Shown here in pieces: positions 16,172 through 23,202 of a stretch of 63,630 nt of DNA. The position numbers and the translations under genes were made by a program. This DNA comes from an uncultured Actinomycetes bacterium (GTDB lineage: Bacteria > Actinomycetota > Thermoleophilia > RBG-16-64-13): positions 1 through 63,630 of the forward strand of contig CAIQPS010000024.1 of NCBI GenBank assembly GCA_903873715.1. The letters run 5' to 3'. Each line of letters begins with the position of its first letter. The first letter of the stretch is position 1. The notes under the pieces are model-generated. The model had not been told where the DNA came from and searched no databases. It saw nothing but the letters and a program-made list of their open reading frames with translations.

Positions 16172-17428
16172 TCACAGCCTACCGTACTCCTCGACGGCCT
16201 CGCGCATGGCAAGTACGTTCTCCGGCCTGGCCTCGTCTGGGATGCCTTGGTTGCCGTCGATGATGAGGGTCCCGGTGTCGCCGAAGAGGTCGACGAGCTC
16301 CTTGACGTCGTCCTTGACCTGCTGCGGAGTACCGGTGCAGAGCAAAGAGGCCGGCACGTTGCCCCAGAAGCACATGACGTCACCGCAGACCTCTTTGAAC
16401 TTCTTGCGGTCGATGTGGTCGAAGTGCGCGGCGATCTTGCCCGCGGGCAACTCCGCCAGATACTTGAGGCGCGAGGTGTAGCCCCCTTCGAAGAGCGGCA
16501 TCGGGGTGAGCCCCTCGGCGATCAGCGCCTCGATGAGCGCCTTGAACGTCGGCCAGTAGAACTTCTCGAAGGCTTCCTCGCTCATGAAGCCGTCGGCGCC
16601 GCGGTGCATCGGGATGAAGACGCGCGGGTTGCCGGTGATCCGGGCGACAGCGACCGAGAGTCCGATGCACGATGGATGCATGAGCTCGATGGTCGCCAGC
16701 AGTTTGTCCGGGTTGCGGTAGATATCGAGGCTGCCGCCCCGCAGCCCACGGAAGAAGTCCGAGACCACGTCGAAGGCGCAGGAGGTGACCGCCGCGTAGC
16801 CGTAGGGGTAGCCCATCGCGGCCATCTCCCCGACGTGGGCGCCAAGTGCCGCATTGTTGGCCTCCACCGAGTCGGTGAGGTCGAGCAGCGCCTTGAGCGC
16901 GATGCGCAGCGGCGGCGCGGACAGGATGTTGCCACCCGCTGCCATGAGGTTGTAGGCGTTGGAGAACCACAGAGTGGGCGGAAGAGGGATCTGGCCGAGG
17001 CCGGCCAGCTTGCCGGCCACCCGTGGCAGGATCGCCCGCATGGTGAAGCCGTTCGGATCGGCGAGAAACGCGTCGTATTCGTCTTCCCGCAGATACTCGT
17101 CCTCGTTGAACTGGAACGGCGAATCGTCCGAAAGGTCGCCGCCCGGCCACTTGACCTGCTTGACGTCGAGGGCCTCCATGCTTTGCGAGGGGAAGAGGCC
17201 GTTGGGAGCCGCCCAATCCCAGCCGAACTCCAGGTCGGCTTCTTTCATACACCGGTAACGCAGCTGGTTGTCGTAGCCCGCGTCCCGGTTGGACACCCCC
17301 TTGATCTTCGTGGGGAAGTAGTGCGTCACCAGCGGCATCACCGGGATCCGGTCCGGCTTCTTGAGCGCGACGATGTCGTTGAATCTCTGCTCGCGCTCGG
17401 CGTAGAGCGCGCCTGGCTGGTCGTTCAT
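16172..17428 (-). CDS. URO-D family enzyme, long type (copy D)
   Basis: 418 residues, paralogous to copy B. Family start: YAEREQRFNDIVALKKPDRI. The metal-site segment is LFEGGYTSRLKYL and the end is IIDGNQGIPDEARPENVLAM, so the MtaA His and Cys ligands are missing. It shares with copy B the stretch MHRGADGFMSEEAFEKFYW. It is the first enzyme gene after the importer genes, behind a strong hairpin that may lower but not stop transcription, because no separate promoter is visible in the 37 bases between hairpin and ATG. AAGGGAAG lies four bases before the start. Confidence 0.85.
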   Translation of the reverse strand: MNDQPGALYAEREQRFNDIVALKKPDRIPVMPLVTHYFPTKIKGVSNRDAGYDNQLRYRCMKEADLEFGWDWAAPNGLFPSQSMEALDVKQVKWPGGDLSDDSPFQFNEDEYLREDEYDAFLADPNGFTMRAILPRVAGKLAGLGQIPLPPTLWFSNAYNLMAAGGNILSAPPLRIALKALLDLTDSVEANNAALGAHVGEMAAMGYPYGYAAVTSCAFDVVSDFFRGLRGGSLDIYRNPDKLLATIELMHPSCIGLSVAVARITGNPRVFIPMHRGADGFMSEEAFEKFYWPTFKALIEALIAEGLTPMPLFEGGYTSRLKYLAELPAGKIAAHFDHIDRKKFKEVCGDVMCFWGNVPASLLCTGTPQQVKDDVKELVDLFGDTGTLIIDGNQGIPDEARPENVLAMREAVEEYGRL

Positions 17429-17465
17429 CGACTTCCCTTACGTGAGATGGGGGGCGAAAGTGTTG

Positions 17466-17497
17466 CCCGGGGCCGGCCGGAGATGGCCGGCCCCGGG
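17466..17497 (-). terminator. Hairpin after the liv binding-protein gene (terminator or attenuator)
   Basis: Perfect 13-bp stem CCCGGGGCCGGCC / GGCCGGCCCCGGG with a 6-base loop, between the binding protein (stop at 17550) and the first URO-D gene (ATG 17428). The following minus-strand bases (CAACACTTTCG) are only mildly T-rich, so read-through into the enzyme genes is plausible. Confidence 0.7.
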
Positions 17498-17549
17498 ACA
17501 GGATGGAGGAGGTTATCAGGGGGGAGGGCCTCCTCCTAGGGCAGACTGG

Positions 17550-18875
17550 CTAGTTGATCGTGCCGACCAACTCGAACTGCGCGTTCTTCACCTGCCACTC
17601 GACCATGTTCCCGTGGATACCCATGGAGGTGGCATCGGGGGCGAAGCTCATGATGCCTTCGAGCGTGGGTAGGTCTTTAAGGTTGATGAGAGCCTGGGCC
17701 ACTTTGGCCTGATCGACCTCGCCAGCCGCTTTCATGGCGGCAACAAGGACGTTGACCGTGTCGGCGCCGTCAGCGGCGAAGAAGTCAGGTGCGGCGTTGT
17801 ACTTAGCCTGGTACCGCTGAGCGAAGTCGAGCTGGAGGGCCTTGGTCGGCCAGCTGTCCGGGAGGGCTGCCGGGTTGACGTTACCGCCGGAGTCCATGAC
17901 GAACGCACCTTCGACCGCCTGCGGGCCCTGGGCGAAGATCGCCGGGTGGGCGCAGGCCGTGCCGGCCAGGATGGGCAGCGTGACGTTGAGACCACGCAGG
18001 CCCTTGTAGATCACCGGGAAGGCGATCGGGTTGACGTACAGGACGATGGCATCCGGCTTCAGCGTGTTGATCTGCTCCATCATCTTGTTGAGGATGGGCT
18101 GGAAGTCCTGCTGATCGAAGCCGAAGGTGTCGGCCATCTTGGTGAATTTGTAGCCACCGGCGGAAGCTTTCTCGCCGACCAGCACAAGAGTCTCCTGGTC
18201 GATGTTGAGGACGTCGGCCAGACCGAGGACGTTCTTCCATCCGCTGGCTTTGATGACCTTGTCGACAGCGTCAGCCTGCGGCGGCGGGCCGGCAGCGGTC
18301 ATGACGCTCCACTGGTACTGCGTGCCTTTGAGCTGGTCAAGGGTGGCGGGACCGTCGCCCACCATCGGGACCTTGTTCTGCTCGGCCACCTGGCGGGCCG
18401 GCTCCTGGCCGTACTGAACGAACGGGCCGATGGTCGCGAAGACTTTGTCCTGCTGGATCAGCTTGTTCAGGTTGGCGATCAGCGTCGGGACGTCCGACTT
18501 GTCGTCGTACTCCACGAGCTGGAGCGGACGGCCGTTGATGCCGCCGTTCTGGTTCACCCACTCGATCTGCAGCTTGATGCCGTTGCCGAACGACGCGCCC
18601 GGGGCCGCGCCGCTGCCGGTGAGGCTGTTGGACAGACCGATCTTGATCGGTTCGCCCGTCGCCGGTCCAGCCGCTGCCGTGGTCTCGGTGCTCGGAGCAG
18701 CCGTGGTATCGCTGCTGGGCGCGGCGGTCGTCTCGGTGCTGGGAGCAGCCGTGGTCTCGGTGCTCGGCGCCGCCGCCGTGGTCGTCGTGGCCGTCGTGCC
18801 GCCGCAGGCCACCGTCGCCAGAGCGACTACCAGCAGCACCACGAGAAGACCGGCCACCATGTAGCGCTTTCTCAT
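17550..18875 (-). CDS. ABC importer substrate-binding lipoprotein, Liv type (operon 1)
   Basis: 441 residues. A signal peptide ends in a lipobox (ATVAC, Cys24), so the protein should be lipid-anchored outside the membrane. A low-complexity linker of four 8-residue APSTETTA-like repeats (residues ~37-68) separates the anchor from a type I periplasmic-binding fold of the LivJ/LivK family (EPIKIGLSNSLTGSGAAPG). Family ligands include branched-chain amino acids, amides, urea and aromatic acids; the ligand here is unknown. It follows the permease/ATPase fusion by 73 bp and precedes the URO-D genes, suggesting that it captures their substrate. Confidence 0.9.
   Translation of the reverse strand: MRKRYMVAGLLVVLLVVALATVACGGTTATTTTAAAPSTETTAAPSTETTAAPSSDTTAAPSTETTAAAGPATGEPIKIGLSNSLTGSGAAPGASFGNGIKLQIEWVNQNGGINGRPLQLVEYDDKSDVPTLIANLNKLIQQDKVFATIGPFVQYGQEPARQVAEQNKVPMVGDGPATLDQLKGTQYQWSVMTAAGPPPQADAVDKVIKASGWKNVLGLADVLNIDQETLVLVGEKASAGGYKFTKMADTFGFDQQDFQPILNKMMEQINTLKPDAIVLYVNPIAFPVIYKGLRGLNVTLPILAGTACAHPAIFAQGPQAVEGAFVMDSGGNVNPAALPDSWPTKALQLDFAQRYQAKYNAAPDFFAADGADTVNVLVAAMKAAGEVDQAKVAQALINLKDLPTLEGIMSFAPDATSMGIHGNMVEWQVKNAQFELVGTIN
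18672..18767 (-). repeat. Four 24-bp tandem repeats coding the binding-protein linker
   Basis: Encodes APSTETTA, APSTETTA, APSSDTTA, APSTETTA just after the lipobox region. It is a flexible spacer between lipid anchor and binding domain. Confidence 0.75.
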
Positions 18876-18948
18876 GTTCCCCTACCTCCCTTTCGAATCA
18901 CTCGAACCAGATCCCTTTCCCTGCCTAGCTGAAAGCGTGCTGCGCGGC

Positions 18949-21582
18949 TCAGAGGGCCGCCCCCAGATAGCTCGCCCGCACGCGATCATCCGATCTCAGG
19001 TCCTCTGCCGGGCCGGCCACAGCCACCGAACCGGTCTGAAGGACGACACCCCGATGGGCCAGCGAGAGCGCCATCTCGGCGCTCTGCTCCACCATCAACA
19101 TGGTCAGCCCGTCTTTATTGAGCTTGGACAGAGCCTCGAAGATCCGCTCGACCACGAGGGGAGCAAGACCCATGGAAGGCTCGTCGAGAAGGAGCAGTTG
19201 CGGCTTGCCGACCAGTGCCCGCCCGATAGCCAACATCTGCTGCTCGCCCCCGGACAGGGTCCCAGCAGGCTGCCTCCGCCGCTCGCCCAGCACCGGGAAC
19301 AATTCGTAGACATAGGCGATATCGTCGGCCAGCGTGCTGCGTCGGTCCTTGCGCCCGGAACTACCCACGATGAGGTTGTCCTCCACCGACAACTCGCGGA
19401 AGAGGCGCCGGCCTTCCGGCACCTGGCAGAGGCCGCGGGCGGCGATCTTCTCCGGCGCCAGCCGGGTGATGTCCGCGCCCTGGTACACGATATGACCCGC
19501 CTTGGCGCGCAGCAGACCCGAGACCGTATGGAGCAGGGTCGTCTTACCGGCACCGTTCGCGCCCAGCACGGCCACCACTTCGCCCCTGCCCACCGTGAGC
19601 GACACGCCGTGCAGAGCCTCGATGGACCCGTAGGAGGTGGTCAGGCCGCTGATGCTTAGCAGGTCTTCCGGCGCGGGACAGCTACCGGAGAGCAAGTCTC
19701 GGGTCTGGCACAGATCGACGCGCTCCTGCTTGACGCCGAGGTACGCCTCTATCACGGCCTGGTCCTTCTGGATCTCCTCCGGCCGGCCCTGCGCGATGAG
19801 GCGCCCATAGTCGAGCACGTAGACCTTCTCGGAGATGCCCATGACCAGTTCGATGTCGTGCTCCACGAGCAGCACGGTGATCCCGGAGGCGTTGATGCTG
19901 CGGATGCGCCTGATAAGGTCGGCCCGTTCGGCGCCGTTCATGCCGGCTGCGGGTTCGTCGAGCAGCAAGAGGCGGGGCTCGGAGGCCAAGGCCCGGGCGA
20001 TCTCGACCAACCGCTGCTGCCCATAGGGCAGGCTCGCGGCGGGGAACGGCGCGGCCGCCTCGAGGCCCACGGCGGCGAGAGCCTGCAGGGCCCGCTCGCG
20101 GGAGCGCTTCTCCTCGCGGCGCTGGTGCGGGAGGCCGAAGCCGCCGGCCCACAGGCCCGAGCGTTCGTGGCGGTGACAGCCGACGAGGACGTTCTCGAGA
20201 ACGGTCATGTTCGGGTAGATACGCAGGTTCTGGAAGGTGCGGGCCATCCCCAAGCGAGCCGTGTCGGCGGTGGACAGATGGGTCACGTCCTTCCCGGCGA
20301 ACCGGACGGTCCCGGCGGTGAGCTTCTGCAGGCGGCTGACGGCGTTGAAGAAGGTCGTCTTGCCGGCGCCGTTCGGCCCGATGAGCGCGACGATACCGCC
20401 CTCCGGCACCTGCAGGGTCACCTGGTCGACCGCCTTGAGGCCGCCGAAGTAGACCGACAGACCTTCGGTCTCGAGGAGGATCTCACCGGTGGAGGGGCGG
20501 CGGCCCTCAGCGGCCGCGGCAGATCCGGCGGCCGGGGGCGGTCCCGGGGCGGTCGGGGGGTCGTGCGTCACCGGCGCCTCGCGCAGCTTCTCTTTCTTGA
20601 ACAAGGCCTTCAGGCGGGCGCGCTGGTCGGGACGCAGGGCAAGCCCGGCGGGCAGGAAGATGAGCAGGAGCACCATGATGATCGAGTACGCGACCCCGGT
20701 GTACTGCTGGATGCTGGTGAAGCCGTTGACCACCCAGGTCATGATGATCGCGCCGACCACCCCGCCCCATACCGTGCCGCCGCCCAGCATCATCATGACG
20801 ATGGGCAGGATGGCCGTGGTGAACGTGAACGAACCGGGAGTGATGGCCAGCGTGATGAACGCGAACAGCCCGCCGGCGAGGCCGCAGATGACCGCGCTGG
20901 TGACAAAGGCGAGCAGTTTCCAGTTCGTGGTCCGCACGCCAAGGCTCGAGGAGGCGATCTCGCTGGTGGCGATGCCGCGCAGGGCGCGCCCCATGCGGTA
21001 CTTGAGCGCCCGGTCGATGAAGATGATGATGAGCGCCGCGACCACCCACACCAGGTAGTACTGGCGCAGGTTCGACGCGAACTTGAACCCGAAGATGCTG
21101 AGGTTCGGGACAGGCGCGAGGCCCATGGTCGAGCCGGTCACCGTCCGCAACTGGGTGACCAGCACCAGGAAGATCTGCCCGAGGCCGATGGTGGCAAGCG
21201 CCAGGTAGAAGTAGCGCAGTTTGAGCACCGGCCGGCCGACCACCAGGGCGATCACGCCCGAGACCAGCGCGCCGATGATAAGCGCGGCGAACGTGGGTAC
21301 GTGCGCCTTCATAGCCAGGAGAGCCGCGGTGTAGGCGCCGATGCCGTAGAACGCCGAGTGGGCGAAGGAGAGCTGGCCGGCCTGGCCGAGGATCACCACG
21401 ACAGCCACGGTGAGCAGCGTGTAGAGCCCGCCGGTGGTCATGATGCGCATGGTGTAGCCGTTCTGATAGAGGAGCGGCCAGACGATGAGGATGAGGACGA
21501 GGAGCGCTTTCAGGAGCAGCGCCCGGCGGCGCACCCAGAACGAGCCGCGGGTGGAAGGCGCTTGGGTTTCGACCGTCTTCAT
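18949..21582 (-). CDS. Fused Liv-type ABC permease-ATPase-ATPase (LivM-LivG-LivF)
   Basis: One continuous frame of 877 residues. Residues 1-330 are a LivM permease (GQLSFAHSAFYGIGAY, many membrane helices). A Pro/Ala-rich linker spans ~331-367. Residues ~368-620 are a LivG ATPase with Walker A GPNGAGKTT (402-410), the LivG-type signature LPYGQQR and Walker B LLLLDEPAAGM. Residues ~640-877 are a LivF ATPase with Walker A GANGAGKTT, signature LSGGEQQ and LLLLDEPSMGL. In known systems these are separate proteins, and operon 2 in this window keeps them separate. Both ATPase domains have intact motifs and there is no internal stop, so the fusion appears functional. The ATG overlaps the livH stop (TGATG). 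Confidence 0.9.
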   Translation of the reverse strand: MKTVETQAPSTRGSFWVRRRALLLKALLVLILIVWPLLYQNGYTMRIMTTGGLYTLLTVAVVVILGQAGQLSFAHSAFYGIGAYTAALLAMKAHVPTFAALIIGALVSGVIALVVGRPVLKLRYFYLALATIGLGQIFLVLVTQLRTVTGSTMGLAPVPNLSIFGFKFASNLRQYYLVWVVAALIIIFIDRALKYRMGRALRGIATSEIASSSLGVRTTNWKLLAFVTSAVICGLAGGLFAFITLAITPGSFTFTTAILPIVMMMLGGGTVWGGVVGAIIMTWVVNGFTSIQQYTGVAYSIIMVLLLIFLPAGLALRPDQRARLKALFKKEKLREAPVTHDPPTAPGPPPAAGSAAAAEGRRPSTGEILLETEGLSVYFGGLKAVDQVTLQVPEGGIVALIGPNGAGKTTFFNAVSRLQKLTAGTVRFAGKDVTHLSTADTARLGMARTFQNLRIYPNMTVLENVLVGCHRHERSGLWAGGFGLPHQRREEKRSRERALQALAAVGLEAAAPFPAASLPYGQQRLVEIARALASEPRLLLLDEPAAGMNGAERADLIRRIRSINASGITVLLVEHDIELVMGISEKVYVLDYGRLIAQGRPEEIQKDQAVIEAYLGVKQERVDLCQTRDLLSGSCPAPEDLLSISGLTTSYGSIEALHGVSLTVGRGEVVAVLGANGAGKTTLLHTVSGLLRAKAGHIVYQGADITRLAPEKIAARGLCQVPEGRRLFRELSVEDNLIVGSSGRKDRRSTLADDIAYVYELFPVLGERRRQPAGTLSGGEQQMLAIGRALVGKPQLLLLDEPSMGLAPLVVERIFEALSKLNKDGLTMLMVEQSAEMALSLAHRGVVLQTGSVAVAGPAEDLRSDDRVRASYLGAAL

Positions 21583-22460
21583 CAGGCCTCACCCTCGGTC
21601 GACGGCATACCCAGCAACCCGCCCGGGCGGAAGTACAACACCAGTATGAGGATGGCGTAGGCCACCGCATCCTGGTAGCCCGCCGGCAGGAAGCCGGTCA
21701 CCAGCGACTGGATGATCCCCAGCGCCAGCCCACCGACCACCGCTCCGGTGCTCGAACCCCAGCCCCCGAGGATGGCCGCGACGAACCCCGAGAGCGCGTA
21801 GATACCACCGGACAGGTAGTTCGTCGAGTTTATGGGCGCCACCGCGATCCCGCCCAGAGCGCCGATGGCCGCCGATATGGCGAAGGCCAGGATGATCATC
21901 CGGCCGGTGTTGATACCCGAGAGGCTTGCGGCACCGGGGTCGTTGGCGGTGGCCGTCATCTGCTTGCCGATGAGAGTGCGGTTCGTGAGCGCCCACAGCC
22001 CGATGAGCACGACCACCATCAGGCCGATCACCCACAGGCTCTGCGGGAAGACCGCGACCTTCCCGATGAAGAGCGCCTTGTCCCCGCTGAAAGCAGGCAC
22101 GCTCTTACCGTACCCTCCCCACCGGATGAGCGAGAAGCTCTCGAAGAGGATGCTGAGCGCCATGGTCGCCAGGATGATCGAGACCAGCGAGATCTTGACG
22201 AGCGGCCGCAGCACCAGCAGGTACATCACCGCGGACAGCACCATGACCCCGACTATCGCCAGGATGGCCGACAGCCAGTAGGGAAGCCCGACCTCAGAGA
22301 GCAGCGAGTAGGCGAAGAACCCCCCGAACATGACGAAGGCTCCTTGAGCCATGTTCACGATACGGGAAGTGCGATAGATGGTGACGTATCCGAGGGCGAT
22401 GAGCGAGTAGATGCTGCCGACAGTGATGCCGGTCACCAGAAGCTGGATCCACTTGGCCAA
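21582..22460 (-). CDS. livH: Liv-type ABC permease LivH (operon 1)
   Basis: 292 residues with about eight hydrophobic segments. The start, WIQLLVTGITVGSIYSLIAL, and GYVTIYRTSRIVNMAQGAF are characteristic of LivH. It forms the membrane channel with the LivM part of the fusion. It is the first gene of the operon, behind a promoter with a palindromic operator shared with tetR. The one-base overlap with the next gene suggests coupled translation. Confidence 0.93.
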   Translation of the reverse strand: MAKWIQLLVTGITVGSIYSLIALGYVTIYRTSRIVNMAQGAFVMFGGFFAYSLLSEVGLPYWLSAILAIVGVMVLSAVMYLLVLRPLVKISLVSIILATMALSILFESFSLIRWGGYGKSVPAFSGDKALFIGKVAVFPQSLWVIGLMVVVLIGLWALTNRTLIGKQMTATANDPGAASLSGINTGRMIILAFAISAAIGALGGIAVAPINSTNYLSGGIYALSGFVAAILGGWGSSTGAVVGGLALGIIQSLVTGFLPAGYQDAVAYAILILVLYFRPGGLLGMPSTEGEA

Positions 22461-22510
22461 CGAGTCCCCCCGAGCAGAAGTAAACGGCGTTCTTGTAAAC
22501 GAGCTTTACT

Positions 22511-22540
22511 AATGTATGCGACACCATGGTATGGTGTCAA
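22511..22540 (-). promoter_or_regulatory. Promoter of liv operon 1
   Basis: On the minus strand, consensus TTGACA (22535-22540) is followed after 18 bp by TACATT (22511-22516). The start site would fall near 22504, about 45 bases before livH. Confidence 0.75.
22520..22538. promoter_or_regulatory. Palindromic operator between livH and tetR
   Basis: GACACCAT-GGT-ATGGTGTC, perfect 8-bp arms. It overlaps the livH -35 and most of the -35/-10 spacer, and also covers the -10 (TATGGT) of tetR. This is the classic position for a TetR-family repressor that controls itself and the divergent operon. Confidence 0.75.
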
Positions 22541-22542
22541 GC

Positions 22543-23151
22543 ATGGCCCGATACGTAAAAGAACACGTGCGCAAGAGCCAGCAGGAACGCCGCGAGGAGA
22601 TCATCGAGGCGACCCTGCGACTCCTCAGCGAACGAGGCATCGAAGGCACGACCGTCGCTCGGATCGCGGAGGCTGTCGGCCTGACCCCCGGGGCTTTGTA
22701 CCGGCACTTCGACAGTCGGGCGGCTCTCATCTCCGAGGCCAACCGGGTAGCCGGCGAGCGGGCTTTGGCCTGGGTCGAATCCTCCGAGGATCCCGACGTC
22801 CTGACAAGGCTCGAGGAGATAGCCGAGGCTCAGGCCACCTGGGCGCAAGAGAACCTGGACATGGTCGTCCGCCCACTTTTCCAGGAAGTGGGAGCCCCCC
22901 GGGACGGCGATCCCGTCGGCCGCCTGACCTACCACGACTTCAAGTCGCTCGCGATGCTGGAGCAGTTCGCCGACGAGGGCAAACGCCAGGGCCGCATCAG
23001 AGACGACGTGCGCTCCGAAGATATCGCTTGGGCGGTGCAGATGTTCGCGTGGGCTCAGGACTTGGCCGTACTCTTGGGCGCGGAGCGCCTGGTCGAGGAT
23101 GGCCTCTTCCTCCGCAACCTCAGGCGATTGCTCGATTCGTTCCGGGCCTGA
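22543..23151 (+). CDS. TetR/AcrR family transcriptional regulator (liv operon 1)
   Basis: 202 residues from ATG 22543. N-terminal HTH typical of TetR: RREEIIEATLRLLSERGIEG, TTVARIAEAVGLTPGALYRHF, DSRAALI. The C-terminal ligand domain is not diagnostic. It is divergent from livH with the palindrome between them, so it probably represses the importer/URO-D operon until a substrate or CoA-type ligand binds. TATGGT lies seven bases before the ATG with no Shine-Dalgarno, consistent with a leaderless transcript. An in-frame ATG at 22516 would put the operator inside the gene and is less likely. Confidence 0.9.
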   Translation: MARYVKEHVRKSQQERREEIIEATLRLLSERGIEGTTVARIAEAVGLTPGALYRHFDSRAALISEANRVAGERALAWVESSEDPDVLTRLEEIAEAQATWAQENLDMVVRPLFQEVGAPRDGDPVGRLTYHDFKSLAMLEQFADEGKRQGRIRDDVRSEDIAWAVQMFAWAQDLAVLLGAERLVEDGLFLRNLRRLLDSFRA

Positions 23152-23176
23152 TCCGTCCGCGCGGCCCACGCCCAGC

Positions 23177-23192
23177 CGCGGCCTCGGCCGCG
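23177..23192. terminator. Hairpin between convergent tetR and flavoenzyme genes
   Basis: Stem CGCGGCC / GGCCGCG with a 2-base gap, in the 51-bp space between converging genes. No T-run on either side. Confidence 0.35.
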
Positions 23193-23202
23193 CTGCTCCC
23201 CG

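Noticed and set aside
11761-17428. Annotating any of the four genes as hemE
   Set aside because: They lack HemE N-terminal substrate motifs, differ in length, and have no haem-pathway neighbours.
18949-21582. The LivM-LivG-LivF frame as a sequencing artefact
   Set aside because: Loss of two stops in frame with natural linkers at both joints is unlikely, and all catalytic motifs are intact. Kept as a real fusion, with a read check suggested.
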